Below are positions 49,534-59,480 of a DNA stretch of 64,000 nucleotides, one piece after another. A program made the position numbers and the translations under genes. Numbering within the stretch: the stretch's first letter is position 1; each line of letters opens with the position of its first letter. The notes below the pieces were generated by a model that had not been told where the DNA came from, ran no database searches, and was given only the letters and a program-made list of their open reading frames with translations. This DNA comes from NAT127 sp034717695 (GTDB taxonomy: Bacteria > Pseudomonadota > Gammaproteobacteria > Pseudomonadales > Porticoccaceae): the NCBI GenBank assembly GCA_034717695.1, contig JAYELS010000066.1, positions 44,163 to 108,162 on the forward strand. Reading direction: 5' to 3'.

Positions 49534-51687
49534 TCAGCGGCCCAGGGGTTCGACCCGCACCGGAATGGCGGTCATGCGCGGCATGGCGTTGATGGCCTGG
49601 CGCTCCCGGTCGCAGCTGGTGAGTTGGTTGATGCAGATGGCGCCGTTCTCGTCCGGGCCCGCGTCCGGCAGCCCGCCAAAGCCGTGGGACATGGACACCA
49701 CCCCGGGGCGCACCGCCCCGTCCGCTTCGGCGATGGCGGGGATGGCGCCGTCCGCGGAAACCACCCGCACGGTGTCGCCGTCCCTGATGCCGAGACGCGC
49801 CATGTCATCGGGGTTCATATAGGCGGGATTGTAGGACGCAAGACGCTGGATGCGGGGCTGGGTAAAGCCCATGGAGTTGAAGCGGTGGCGATTGCGGCGG
49901 CTGGCGAGACGCAAGGGGTAGCTGTCCTGCGCCACCAGGCTGTCCCCCTCCGCCCAGAGGCCCTCGATCTCGGCGCGGACATCGGCGGGCATCAGGCTGA
50001 ACTTGCCGGCGGTGGCGGGATCGGCCGGCAGGGCGAGCTGGGGCTCGCCGCCGAGGAAATAGCCGAGGGGCTCGGCGGCGATCTCGTCGAAGCCCACCGG
50101 CGCATGCTTGGTGGTGAGGCGCATCAGCTGTTCCTCGGTGGGGGGACAGGTCATGTCCAGGGGCTCCCCCATGTAGGTGAGGGGCTTGCCGAGGGCCCGG
50201 GCCAAGGCCCACAGCACCCGCCATTCGTCGCACACCTCGGACCCCGCCGGTGGGCTGGCGATGGCCGGGGTGTAGCGGGTATAGGGCACGGGGGACAGAT
50301 TGGGTTCGAAGATGTAAATCGGGAAGTCGGCCCGCTCGTACTGGAGCTTGGGGGGCAGAATGTAGTGGGACAGCGCGGCGCTCGGGGTCATGTGGGGCTC
50401 GATGCTCACCATCAATTCGAGGCTCTCGAGGGCGCGGGTCATCTTGCGCTGGTCGGGCACCGCCTGGGCGGGGTTGCCGCCGTGGTTGAGCAGAAAGCGG
50501 ATCTGCCCGGGGCCGGGGGTGAGGATCTCGTCCGCCAGCACCCCGGTGACCATCTCCCCGGCGATCAGGCCGTAGTCGCCGATGCGGCTCCGGGGCCCCT
50601 GCTCCCAGGGGCGCGGGGCGGGTATCACCTGGGCGCGGCGGGGGCCCCGACCCATCAGGAACCCCGGGTTGGGGATCACCTCGCCCTCCTTGATCAGGCG
50701 GCCGCAGAGGATGTCGAGGCACTGGGCGAGGTGCTCGCTGAGGTTCGACCAGGGGCCCATGTCCGGCCCGGTGCCGGTGCGCACCGTGCCCCGGGTGCCG
50801 TCCCGGGCGAAGGCCTCGGCGGCGCGCACGATATGGGCGGCGGGTACGTCGGCAATCCGGGCGGCGACCTCGGGGGTGAAAGGGTCCACCGCCGCCCTCA
50901 GGGCGTCCAGGTCCCCCACGTGTTGCGCGCAGAACTCCCGGTCATGCCACTGCTTGGCGAGCACCAGCCGCACCAGGGCGGCGAGGATGAAGCCATCGGT
51001 GCCCGGCAGGGGCTGGAGAAAGATGTCGGCGAACTGGGCGGTCTCGGTGCGGCGGGGGTCGATGACGATCAGGGTCATGCCCCGGGCCTTGGCGTCCTTG
51101 AGGCGCTTCAGGGGATTGCGCATGTCGAGGTTGGCGATGGACACCAGGGGGTTGCTGCCCACCAGCAGGGTCACGTCGCTGTCGTGGAAATTCTGCGGTC
51201 CCGGGGGCCAGTAGCCGATGCGCCCCGGGGCCACCACCTTGGCGGACTGGTCGATGGTGAGGGTGGAGAACAGCTTGGGTGTGCCGACGGCGGCCATCCA
51301 CTCCGGCAGCAACGACAGGCAGATGGAGGAGAAAAAGCAGCCGGAACCCCGGTAGGCGGCGATGGCCTCGGGGCCGTGCTCGCGGTGGATGGCGGCGAGT
51401 TTCTCGCCGATTTCCGTCAGCGCCTGATCGAGGGAAATCCGCTGGAAGCTGCCGTCCGCCATGCGCTTAAGGGGGTGGAGGATGCGCCCTTCGTGGTTGT
51501 GGGCCTCCGGCGCATTGGCGCCCTTGGAGCAGATGAATCCCTGGCTTTGCGGGTCCTCCCTGTCGCCGTGCACCGCCACCAGGCGCTGGTCCCCGTCGAG
51601 GGACACCACCGTGCCGCACATGCCGGTGCAGATGCGGCAGAAGGATTTGTGCTGGAGGATGCCGGGGTCTGTGAATTGCTCGTTCAT
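49534..51687 (-). CDS. Molybdopterin (bis-MGD) oxidoreductase, orphan catalytic subunit
   Basis: A 717-residue DMSO-reductase-superfamily catalytic subunit. An N-terminal [4Fe-4S] site is formed by C17, C20, C24 and C53 (FCRICTGMC...GFICSKG). MGD-binding blocks include LLVGSNPLVS and the C-terminal molydopterin-dinucleotide domain from about 600. Aligning IDQSAKVV with the formate dehydrogenase VDCCARVU stretch puts V152 at the Mo-ligand position, so no Cys, Sec, Ser or Asp ligand is evident. No Tat signal and no electron-transfer or membrane subunit is nearby, so it is probably cytoplasmic. Substrate unknown. Confidence 0.88.
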   Translation of the reverse strand: MNEQFTDPGILQHKSFCRICTGMCGTVVSLDGDQRLVAVHGDREDPQSQGFICSKGANAPEAHNHEGRILHPLKRMADGSFQRISLDQALTEIGEKLAAIHREHGPEAIAAYRGSGCFFSSICLSLLPEWMAAVGTPKLFSTLTIDQSAKVVAPGRIGYWPPGPQNFHDSDVTLLVGSNPLVSIANLDMRNPLKRLKDAKARGMTLIVIDPRRTETAQFADIFLQPLPGTDGFILAALVRLVLAKQWHDREFCAQHVGDLDALRAAVDPFTPEVAARIADVPAAHIVRAAEAFARDGTRGTVRTGTGPDMGPWSNLSEHLAQCLDILCGRLIKEGEVIPNPGFLMGRGPRRAQVIPAPRPWEQGPRSRIGDYGLIAGEMVTGVLADEILTPGPGQIRFLLNHGGNPAQAVPDQRKMTRALESLELMVSIEPHMTPSAALSHYILPPKLQYERADFPIYIFEPNLSPVPYTRYTPAIASPPAGSEVCDEWRVLWALARALGKPLTYMGEPLDMTCPPTEEQLMRLTTKHAPVGFDEIAAEPLGYFLGGEPQLALPADPATAGKFSLMPADVRAEIEGLWAEGDSLVAQDSYPLRLASRRNRHRFNSMGFTQPRIQRLASYNPAYMNPDDMARLGIRDGDTVRVVSADGAIPAIAEADGAVRPGVVSMSHGFGGLPDAGPDENGAICINQLTSCDRERQAINAMPRMTAIPVRVEPLGR

Positions 51688-51848
51688 GATTGTTATCCGT
51701 GCGGGGTTTCCGGTGGCCAAGTCTGGACTTCCCCGCCCAGCGGCGCAAGCCGGTTCGCGGCCCGGCCCCTGCCGCCCCGGGGGTAGGCGCGCCGAAGGCT
51801 GTGCGGGTATGATTGCCGCCTTTCACACCCGACCTCCGGAACACGACG

Positions 51849-52421
51849 ATGAGCATCAAGTCCGACAAATGGATTACCCGCATGGCCGAGGGCCACGGCA
51901 TGATCGAGCCCTTCGAGGGTCGCCAGGTGCGCCAGCCCGATCCCAACGGCCCCCGGGTGATTTCCTACGGGGTGTCGAGCTACGGCTACGATGTGCGCTG
52001 CTCCGATGAATTCAAGATCTTCACCAATATCCATTCCAAAACCGTCGACCCGAAGAATTTCGACAACGATGCCTTCGTCGACGTCAAGGGCGAGTACTGC
52101 ATCATTCCCCCCAACTCCTTCGCCCTCGCCCGCACCGTGGAGTACTTCCGCATCCCCCGCAACGTGCTGGTGATCTGCCTCGGCAAGTCCACCTACGCCC
52201 GCTGCGGCATCATCGTCAACGTCACCCCCCTGGAGCCGGAGTGGGAGGGCCACGTGACATTGGAGTTCTCCAACACCACCAACCTGCCCGCCAAGATCTA
52301 CGCCAACGAGGGGGTGGCGCAGATGCTGTTCTTCGAATCCGACGAGGTCTGCGAGGTGTCCTACAGGGACCGGGGCGGCAAGTACCAGGGCCAGCGCGGC
52401 GTCACCCTGCCGAAAGCCTGA
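51849..52421 (+). CDS. dcd: dCTP deaminase
   Basis: A 190-residue enzyme converting dCTP to dUTP for thymidylate synthesis. The start MSIKSDKWI and the blocks EPFEGRQVR, VSSYGYDVRCSDEF and YFRIPRNVLVICLGKSTYARCG (ending in the catalytic Arg/Glu region with TPLEPEWEGHVTLE) match the E. coli enzyme along its length. The ATG at 51849 gives the canonical N-terminus. A TATGAT box at 51808 may be its -10. It is divergent from the molybdopterin gene. Confidence 0.97.
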   Translation: MSIKSDKWITRMAEGHGMIEPFEGRQVRQPDPNGPRVISYGVSSYGYDVRCSDEFKIFTNIHSKTVDPKNFDNDAFVDVKGEYCIIPPNSFALARTVEYFRIPRNVLVICLGKSTYARCGIIVNVTPLEPEWEGHVTLEFSNTTNLPAKIYANEGVAQMLFFESDEVCEVSYRDRGGKYQGQRGVTLPKA

Positions 52422-52594
52422 GGCGGAGCGGCCTCTCCGGCGTCACCGACTCGCCGCTGTCATACCTTGGCCCTAGCCTTGCGCCCCATTCGGCCCCGGG
52501 CCTTTGGCCCCGGCGCGGGGAGGCGTAGACTTGCCCCAGCGCCCCCAGCGGGCGGCCTTCACCCAAGCGCGGTGCCGACGGGAGCGGCAGCACC

Positions 52595-54226
52595 ATGACA
52601 GCCAAGGAACCATCCGAGATCGCCACCGGGCCAGTGTCGCCACGCCCCTCGCCAAGCGGCACCGATGCCTGGGGGCGGCTCGCGGCCCTCGCCCGGGACG
52701 GCGGGGAGCGGGCCATGGCGGACCTCTTCGCCGCCGATCCCGGCCGGGCCGAGCGCTATTCCCTGCACTGCGGCGACCTGTTCCTGGACTATGCCAAGAA
52801 CCGCGTCGACGACGCCGTGCTGGCGGCCCTGGTGCAATTGGCCGAGGAAATGGACCTGCCCGCCGGCATCCGTGCCCTGTTCGCCGGCGAGCCCCTCAAC
52901 GTCAGCGAGGGCCGGCCGGCCCTGCATGTGGCGCTGCGGGGTTCCGACCGGGTGGCGGGGGCGGCGGGGGAGAGCCTCCGGACGGCGGTGGCGGCGGAAC
53001 TGGCCAGGGCCCGGGATCTCGCCGCGCGGGTGCGCGCCGGCACCTGGCGGGGCGTCACCGGGCGGGCGGTCAGCGACGTCATCAACATCGGCATCGGCGG
53101 CTCCGACATGGGCCCGCGCATGCTCTACCACGCCCTGCGGCAATACGCCGACCCGGGCATCCGCTGCCACTTCATCGCCAATGTGGACGGCGCCGAGATT
53201 CGCAGCCTGCTGGCGGGCCTCGACCCCGAGACCACTCTGGTGATCGTCGCCAGCAAATCCTTTACCACCCACGAAACCCGCTTGAACGCCGGCACCACCC
53301 GGGACTGGTTCGAGCGCACCCTGGGCCTTCCCCGGGCCGAGGTGATGGGCCATTTCGTCGCCATTACCGAGAATTTCGCCGAGGCCCGGGCCTTTGGCAT
53401 TGCCGACCAGCAGCTGTTCCGCATGTGGGACTGGGTCGGCGGACGCTACTCCCTGTGGTCCAGCATCGGCCTCGCGGCGATGATCAGCATCGGCCCGGAG
53501 GCCTTCGGCGAATTGCTCGCCGGCGCGGCGGAAATGGACGCGCATTTCCTCTCCGCTCCCCTCGCGCGCAACATGCCGGTGATCCTCGCCCTGCTCGGGA
53601 TCTGGTATCGCAACTTCCTCGGCGCCGAAGCCCAGGCGGTGGTGCCCTACTGCGAACGGCTCGGGTACTTCATCGGCCACCTGCAGCAACTCGATATGGA
53701 GAGCAGCGGCAAGTCGGTGTCGGTGGATGGCGAGCCGCTGGATTACCCCACCGGCACCCTGGTCTTCGGCCAGACCGGCACCAACGGCCAGCACTCGTTC
53801 TTTCAGTTGATTCACCAGGGCACCCACCTGATCCCGGTGGATTTCATCGGCGTGGTGGACGACCCCCTGAGCGACCCCGTCCACCACCAGGCCCTGCTGT
53901 CCCACATGCTCGCCCAGGGGGCGGCGCTGATGCGGGGGGGCGATGATCCGACTCTCCCCCCGGAGCGCCGCCACCCCGGCAACCGGCCCTCCAATGTGCT
54001 GTTGCTCAAGGGCCTGACCCCCCGCAACCTGGGGGCGTTGATTGCCCTTTACGAGCACAAGGTGTTTGCCCAGGGCTGGCTGTGGAACATCAACTCCTTC
54101 GACCAGTGGGGGGTCGAGCTGGGCAAGGCCATCGCCGGCCAGCTGCTGGCCCCGGGGGGCGATGGCCTTGCGAGTATCGACCCCTCGACCCGGCGCTTGC
54201 TGGACATCATTCAGGGATCGGCGTGA
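52595..54226 (+). CDS. pgi: Glucose-6-phosphate isomerase
   Basis: A 543-residue phosphoglucose isomerase interconverting glucose-6-P and fructose-6-P. Signature blocks are INIGIGGSDMGPRM, VASKSFTTHET, DWVGGRYSLWSSIGL, the catalytic Glu/Lys region LDMESSGKSV, the His region QTGTNGQHSFFQL and the C-terminal SFDQWGVELGK with the catalytic Lys. Length fits the E. coli form (549). The first 20 residues are Pro/Ser-rich and poorly conserved, so the exact start could be slightly further in. A strong terminator follows. Confidence 0.97.
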   Translation: MTAKEPSEIATGPVSPRPSPSGTDAWGRLAALARDGGERAMADLFAADPGRAERYSLHCGDLFLDYAKNRVDDAVLAALVQLAEEMDLPAGIRALFAGEPLNVSEGRPALHVALRGSDRVAGAAGESLRTAVAAELARARDLAARVRAGTWRGVTGRAVSDVINIGIGGSDMGPRMLYHALRQYADPGIRCHFIANVDGAEIRSLLAGLDPETTLVIVASKSFTTHETRLNAGTTRDWFERTLGLPRAEVMGHFVAITENFAEARAFGIADQQLFRMWDWVGGRYSLWSSIGLAAMISIGPEAFGELLAGAAEMDAHFLSAPLARNMPVILALLGIWYRNFLGAEAQAVVPYCERLGYFIGHLQQLDMESSGKSVSVDGEPLDYPTGTLVFGQTGTNGQHSFFQLIHQGTHLIPVDFIGVVDDPLSDPVHHQALLSHMLAQGAALMRGGDDPTLPPERRHPGNRPSNVLLLKGLTPRNLGALIALYEHKVFAQGWLWNINSFDQWGVELGKAIAGQLLAPGGDGLASIDPSTRRLLDIIQGSA

Positions 54227-54245
54227 GGGTTTGACCCTCGCCCAC

Positions 54246-54283
54246 AACGACAAAGCCGGAGGTCTCCCCCCGGCTTTGTGGGT
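54246..54283. terminator. Bidirectional terminator between pgi and the esterase operon
   Basis: ACAAAGCCGG (54250-54259) pairs with CCGGCTTTGT (54270-54279) around a ten-base loop, extended by CCCAC/GTGGG-type bases. It lies between the convergent stops of pgi and the last tannase-family gene, with a short GTC/TT tail. It probably ends both transcripts. Confidence 0.75.
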
Positions 54284-54302
54284 CTTGGGCCGGGAGAACC
54301 CG

Positions 54303-55955
54303 TCAGCCGGGCATCCGGCACGACCAGTTGGCGGCGTTGTAGACGGCCTTGGGATCGCTGGCCTTGCTGGCGTCGAAGCGCGCCACTTGCGGGTGGGGGC
54401 AGAGCAGGAAGTCCCGGGATTCCCCCGCCGGCGGTGGCACCATCACCCCGGAAACCTGTCCCGTCGCGGGGTCGGCGAACAGCAGCTTGGCCCGGTCGGC
54501 GCCCCGGTGGGCGACGATGGGCCCCGGCTTCTTGCCGTTTTCCACCCAGTCGATCATGGCGTTGAGGAACTGGTCGGTGGCGTCCTGGGGGCCGGTGCCG
54601 CCGCCGCAGTGGGCCATGCCGGGCACCCGGTAGAAGGTGGCGAACTCCGTCAGCTTGTCCATGCCGCCGACCATCTCGCCCGCCTCCAGGTAGTACTCCT
54701 CCAGCTCGGTATCGATGCAGCAGGGGTCGCTCACGCCGTTCCACATCAGCACCTTGCCGCCGGCCTTTTGCAGCCCCCGGAGATCGGCGGAGTAGGGGGT
54801 GCCGAAGCCGATCTCCCGGGACCGGGCCCGCCACCTGGCGATATGCTCGGGATTGCTGAAATCCAAGTCCTCGAGGGCGTTGAAGTCAGGACCGAACAGC
54901 ACCTTGGCCATGGAGCTGCCGATCACGTAGCCGGCGGATGACCTGGCCATGTTTTCGGCGCTGGCCTCGTCCGACCAGGGGGGCGGCACGGCGCCGAGAA
55001 ACCCGGACCAGACGCTGATGTTGGACAGGGGATAGCCCGGCTTCAGGGGCTTGCCGTCGGGGCCGATGGGGCCCGCCGCCACCGCCTTGACGCTTTTCAG
55101 CTCCGGCTCGGTAAGGCACTCGGGGCCATCCCCCGCGGTGCACTTCAGGGTATCGAAGTCGAACCGGCACTGGCGGTGGTCGGCGATGATGTCGTCCTTC
55201 GCCCCGTCCAGTTCGTCGCAGGCGGCGGTGACTTTCTTGTCGAGCATGGCGAGCTTGGCGGGGGACAGCCAGGCCCCCGGCTCCCGGTTCATCTGCTGGG
55301 CGTTGTAGACGAAGGCGGCCATGGTCATGTTGCTGCGCCCGCCGGGGGCCCCCAGCAGCACGCCGTCGAAGTCCTCCGGGTGGCGGGTGATGGACTCGGT
55401 GGCCATGCGCCCGCCGCCGGAGCAGCCGGACATGTAGCGGTAGAGGGTGTCGCTGTCGTAGTAGGCGCGGGTGAGGGCCTGGGTCGCCACGGCGGTGACG
55501 TGCATGGCGCGGTGAATGTGATCCTCGGCCTTGGCCGGGTCGGTGAGAAAGCCCCAGTCGAGCATATGGCCCTGGCGCCCGGTGTCGGTACCCGCCACGG
55601 CAAAGCCGCCGTGGAGGGGGTTGCCCGCCGGGATCTGGGAATCGGAGGGCACGTAGCCCGCCGAGCCGCCCATGCCGATGAAGTAGTAGCGTTTGTTCCA
55701 GTTCTTGTCCGGCAGCTGGAGGCGGAAGTTGACCCTGTTGGGGCCGGGGTCGGTGGTGATGATATGGCCGTCGATGCGGCAGTGGGGCACCGGCGCCGCG
55801 GTCGGGGTGGCGCTGTCGATCACCGTGCCCTCCGGGGCGATGGCCTGGATGCTCGCCGTGGCGCACTCGGCGCTGGCCAGGGTCTGTCCGGCGGACAGGG
55901 CGAGGGCGGCGATGAGGCCCCCCGCCAGCAGTCCCGTGTTGAGGGGTGTTTTCAT
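54303..55955 (-). CDS. Tannase/feruloyl esterase family hydrolase, copy A (last in operon)
   Basis: A 550-residue secreted alpha/beta-hydrolase of the tannase/feruloyl esterase family. It has a signal peptide of about 28 residues and mature N-terminus near AECATASI. The CS-D-HC catalytic motif is complete: C178-S179 in YMSGCSGGGR, D410 in WNGVSDPCC and H449-C450 in GMAHCGGG. A large lid is inserted between 210 and 400. Family members cleave aromatic esters such as gallate, ferulate or mono-ethylterephthalate. The sequence alone does not tell which. It is 37 bases downstream of copy B, to which it is closest. Confidence 0.92.
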   Translation of the reverse strand: MKTPLNTGLLAGGLIAALALSAGQTLASAECATASIQAIAPEGTVIDSATPTAAPVPHCRIDGHIITTDPGPNRVNFRLQLPDKNWNKRYYFIGMGGSAGYVPSDSQIPAGNPLHGGFAVAGTDTGRQGHMLDWGFLTDPAKAEDHIHRAMHVTAVATQALTRAYYDSDTLYRYMSGCSGGGRMATESITRHPEDFDGVLLGAPGGRSNMTMAAFVYNAQQMNREPGAWLSPAKLAMLDKKVTAACDELDGAKDDIIADHRQCRFDFDTLKCTAGDGPECLTEPELKSVKAVAAGPIGPDGKPLKPGYPLSNISVWSGFLGAVPPPWSDEASAENMARSSAGYVIGSSMAKVLFGPDFNALEDLDFSNPEHIARWRARSREIGFGTPYSADLRGLQKAGGKVLMWNGVSDPCCIDTELEEYYLEAGEMVGGMDKLTEFATFYRVPGMAHCGGGTGPQDATDQFLNAMIDWVENGKKPGPIVAHRGADRAKLLFADPATGQVSGVMVPPPAGESRDFLLCPHPQVARFDASKASDPKAVYNAANWSCRMPG

Positions 55956-55992
55956 GGATTTACCTCTTGTGTCCTGGGTTGTCGGATGAAGG

Positions 55993-57651
55993 TCAGGGTG
56001 TCGGCGTCCGGCACTGCCAGTGGGCCGCGTCGTATACCGCGCGGCGATCCGCCGGGTCGGCGCCGGTGAAGGTGGCCACCTGGGGAAAGGGGCAGAGCAG
56101 GAAATCCCGAGGCTCCCCCGCCGAGGGCACCACCTGGCCCACGGGGAGCGCGCCGGTGGCGGGGTCGGCAAAGATCAGCTGGCGCCGCGACTCACCCCGG
56201 TGGCTGACCAGGGGGCCGGGGGCGGTGCCGCCCTCCACCCAGGCGATCATGGCGTCGAGGAAGCGGTCCACCGCGTCCTCGGGGCCCGCGCCACCGACGC
56301 AGTGACCGAGGCCCGGCACCCGGTAGAAACGGGCGAATTGTGCCAGGGCGTCCAGGCCGCCGACGATCCCGCCGGCCTCCAGGTAGTACTCTTCCAGCTC
56401 CAGGTCGCTGCAACAGGGGTCGCTGACCCCATTCCACATCAATACCTTGCCGCCGCTTTGTTGCAGGCCCCGGAGGTCGGCGGAGTTGCGCTTGCCGTAG
56501 CCGATGCGGTCCACCTCCCGCCACCAGCGATCGATATGGGCCTGGTTGGCGAAGTCGAAATCCGTGAGGACGTCAAAATCCGGGCCGAACAGGACCTTGG
56601 CCATGGAACTGCCGATCACATAGCCGGTGGAGGTCCTGGGGAGGTTTTCCGCCGTCGCCGCGTCGGACCAGGGCGGGGGCACGTGCCCCAGGTAGTCGGA
56701 CCAGAAGCTGATATTGGCCAAGGGATACCCGGGGCCCACCGGACCCGCCGGGCCCCTGGGCCCGGCGACAACCGCCCTGAGGCTGGTGAGTTCCGGCCCG
56801 GTGAGGCACCCGGGGGCGTCCCCCGAGGGGCAGGCCAGGCTGCCGAAATCGAACTGACAGCGGCGGTGGTCGGCGATGATGCCGTCCAGGGCGCCGTCCA
56901 GGCCGTCGCAGGCGGCGGTCACCTTGCCCTCCACCCTGCGCAGTTTGTCCGGCGACAGCCAGGCCCCCGGCTCCCGGTTCATCTGCTGGGCGTTGTGGAT
57001 GAAGGTCATCATGGTGGCGGAGCTGCGGCCGCCGGGGGCGCCGAGCAGCACGCCGTCGAAGTCCTCGGGATGGCGGGTGATGGACTCGGTGGCCATGCGC
57101 CCGCCCCCGGAGCAGCCGGACATGTAGCGGTACAGGGTATCGCTGTCGTACCAGCGGCGGGGGATGGCCTGGGTGGCCCGGGCGCTGACGTGCATGGCGC
57201 GGTGCACGTGGTCCTCCACCTGGGCCGGGTTGTCCCGGAGGAAGCTCCAGTCGAGCATGTGGCCCTGGCGCCCGGTGTCGGTGCCGGCCACGGCGAAGCC
57301 CTTCAGCATCGGGCTGCCGGCGGGTACCCCGGAGTGGGTGGGGACGGACCCGGCGGCGCCCCCCATGCCGATGAAGAAGTAGCGCTTTTGCCAACCCTCG
57401 TCGGGGAGCTGAAGGCGAAAGTTGACCCGATTCGGCCCCGGGTTGTCGGTGATGATATGGCCGTCCACCTTGCAGTGGGGGACCGGTGCGGGGAGCGCCT
57501 CGGCACTGTCGATCACCGTGCCTTCGGGGGCGATGGCCTGCACCGATGCCACCGTGCAGGGTGGCGCGGCGAGGGTGGTTGCCGGCAGCAGGGCGGCCAC
57601 CAGGGCCGCCAGGCGCAGCGTGTCGCGGGGTGGGCTGGCGCTGAGCATCAT
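55993..57651 (-). CDS. Tannase/feruloyl esterase family hydrolase, copy B
   Basis: A 552-residue paralogue of copy A with signal peptide to about residue 29 (LAALVAALLPATTLAA). The CS-D-HC set is C180-S181, D411 and H450-C451. The APGGRS segment near 205-210 and the EPGAWLSP block are shared with A and C. The first of two adjacent ATGs (57651) is chosen because GAGGA lies six bases before it. Gaps of 37 and 88 bases to the neighbouring copies indicate a single transcript. Lid loops differ, for example PRGPAGPVGPG, so substrate choice may differ. Confidence 0.92.
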   Translation of the reverse strand: MMLSASPPRDTLRLAALVAALLPATTLAAPPCTVASVQAIAPEGTVIDSAEALPAPVPHCKVDGHIITDNPGPNRVNFRLQLPDEGWQKRYFFIGMGGAAGSVPTHSGVPAGSPMLKGFAVAGTDTGRQGHMLDWSFLRDNPAQVEDHVHRAMHVSARATQAIPRRWYDSDTLYRYMSGCSGGGRMATESITRHPEDFDGVLLGAPGGRSSATMMTFIHNAQQMNREPGAWLSPDKLRRVEGKVTAACDGLDGALDGIIADHRRCQFDFGSLACPSGDAPGCLTGPELTSLRAVVAGPRGPAGPVGPGYPLANISFWSDYLGHVPPPWSDAATAENLPRTSTGYVIGSSMAKVLFGPDFDVLTDFDFANQAHIDRWWREVDRIGYGKRNSADLRGLQQSGGKVLMWNGVSDPCCSDLELEEYYLEAGGIVGGLDALAQFARFYRVPGLGHCVGGAGPEDAVDRFLDAMIAWVEGGTAPGPLVSHRGESRRQLIFADPATGALPVGQVVPSAGEPRDFLLCPFPQVATFTGADPADRRAVYDAAHWQCRTPTP

Positions 57652-57739
57652 GGGCGATCCTCGATGTGGGGATTGCCCGGGGCGGGGTTGCCGGCAATGG
57701 GGATGCCGGCGGCCCCGTCCCGGGGCCTCGGGGTGCCGG

Positions 57740-59389
57740 TCAGGGTGCCCGGCACAGCCAGTTCCGGGCGTCGTACACCGCCCCCTTGTCGTGCCCGGCG
57801 GCGGGATTGAACACCGCGATCCGCGGGTAGGGGCAGAGCAGGAAGTCCCGGGGTTCACCCACCGGCGGCGGGATCACCACCCCGGATACCTGGCCGGTCT
57901 TGGGGTCGGCGAAGATCAGCCGGGCCCGCTCGTCCCCCCGGTGGGCCACCACCGGCCCCGGGGGCACATCCTTCTCGACCCAGTCCACCATGGCGCGGAT
58001 GAACTGGTCGGGGGCGTCCAGGGGGCCGGTGCCGGAGCCGCAGTGGCCCATCCCGGGTATCTGGTAGAGGCGGGCGAATTCGTCGAGCTTTGCCGCGTCC
58101 CCCACACTCCTGCCCGCATCCAGGTAGTACTGCTCCAGCTCCAGGTCGCCACAGCAGGAGTCGCTGCGGCCATTCCACAGGATTACCTTGCCGCCGGCCT
58201 CATAAAAGCCCTTCAGATCCGCCGAGTAGGGCATGCCGAAGCCGGTGCGCCTGGCCGCCGCCCACCAGTCGTCGATATGCCGCTGGTTGTTGAAGTCGAA
58301 CTTGAGCACGTCGTAGTCCTTGCCGAAAAAGGCGTGGGCGAGGGAGGTGGACATGGTGAAACCGGCGGAGGCGCGCATGGCGTTCTCGCGGCTGGGTTCG
58401 GTGGACCAGGGGGGCGGGGTCTGGCCGAGGAACTGGGACCACATCGTCATGTTGGTGATCTGCATGGGCTGGGCCAGCAGCTTGCCGTCGGGGCCGCGGG
58501 GGCCGTCGAGGATCGCCTTGATGCTGGTTATCTCCGGCTGGGTGAGGCAGTCGGTCCCGTCGCCGGCGGGGCACTTGAGGCTCGCCACGTCGAAGTCGCA
58601 GAGGCGGTGATCCGCCACCACGCCGTCGATCACGCCATCGCTGCCGTCGCAGGCGGCGGTGACCTTGCCATCCACCATGGCCAGCTTGGCGGGGGACAGC
58701 CAGGCCCCGGGCTCCCGGTACATCTGCTGGGCGGCGTGGATGAACTTGAGCATGGAGCCGCTGCTGCGCCCGCCGGGGGCGCCGAGGATGACGCCGTCGT
58801 AGTCCCCGGGGTAGTTCTCGATGGCCTGGGTGGCCATGCGCCCGCCGCCGGAGCATCCCGAGGTGTAGCGGTACAGCTCGTCGCTGCCGTAGTAGGCCCT
58901 GGTGATGGCCTGGGCGGCGACGGTGGTGACGTGGGCGCCCCGGTGGTTGTGGTCGAGGGCCTTGGCGGGGCTTTCGCTGAGGAAATTCCAGTCGCCGGCG
59001 GAGCCCTGGCGACCGGTGTCGGTGCCCGCCACCGCAAAGCCCGCCCGCAGGGGGTTGCCGGCGGGAATCTGGGAATCGGTGGGCACATAGCCCGCCGAGC
59101 CGCCGAGGCCGATGAAGTAGAAGCGCTTGGTCCAGTTGTCGTCCGGCAGCTGGAGGCGGAAGTTGACCTGGTTGGGACCGGGATTGGTGGTGATGATATG
59201 GCCGTCGATCTTGCAGTGGGGGACGGGGCTTGGCAGTGCCTCGACGCTGTCGATGACGGTGTCGCCGGGGGCGATGGCCCTGATGGCGTCGAGGGTGCAC
59301 TCGCCCCGGGCCAGGGCGCCGCTGGCGCCCAGGGCGGCGAGCAGGGCGACCGCGAGCCGGCTGTGGGTGTGGGCGTGGGTATTGTTCAT
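57740..59389 (-). CDS. Tannase/feruloyl esterase family hydrolase, copy C
   Basis: A 549-residue paralogue with signal peptide to about residue 27 (RLAVALLAALGASGALA). The CS-D-HC set is C179-S180 (YTSGCSGGGR), D410 (WNGRSDSCC) and H449-C450. The lid is the most divergent of the signal-bearing copies: AQPMQITNMTMWSQFLG replaces the PGYPLSN-type segment, and FTMSTSLAHAFFGKDYD replaces GYVIGSSMAKVLFGPD. This suggests a different substrate pocket. The ATG at 59389 gives a clean signal sequence. It lies 91 bases downstream of copy D. Confidence 0.92.
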   Translation of the reverse strand: MNNTHAHTHSRLAVALLAALGASGALARGECTLDAIRAIAPGDTVIDSVEALPSPVPHCKIDGHIITTNPGPNQVNFRLQLPDDNWTKRFYFIGLGGSAGYVPTDSQIPAGNPLRAGFAVAGTDTGRQGSAGDWNFLSESPAKALDHNHRGAHVTTVAAQAITRAYYGSDELYRYTSGCSGGGRMATQAIENYPGDYDGVILGAPGGRSSGSMLKFIHAAQQMYREPGAWLSPAKLAMVDGKVTAACDGSDGVIDGVVADHRLCDFDVASLKCPAGDGTDCLTQPEITSIKAILDGPRGPDGKLLAQPMQITNMTMWSQFLGQTPPPWSTEPSRENAMRASAGFTMSTSLAHAFFGKDYDVLKFDFNNQRHIDDWWAAARRTGFGMPYSADLKGFYEAGGKVILWNGRSDSCCGDLELEQYYLDAGRSVGDAAKLDEFARLYQIPGMGHCGSGTGPLDAPDQFIRAMVDWVEKDVPPGPVVAHRGDERARLIFADPKTGQVSGVVIPPPVGEPRDFLLCPYPRIAVFNPAAGHDKGAVYDARNWLCRAP

Positions 59390-59480
59390 TGGCTTGGTCC
59401 TTTGGGTCGGAGTACCGGTGGCGGAGGGGCGGCGTGGGCCCGGGGCCCGGCGTTGCCGCCGGGGCCCCCGGGCCCGGGGC

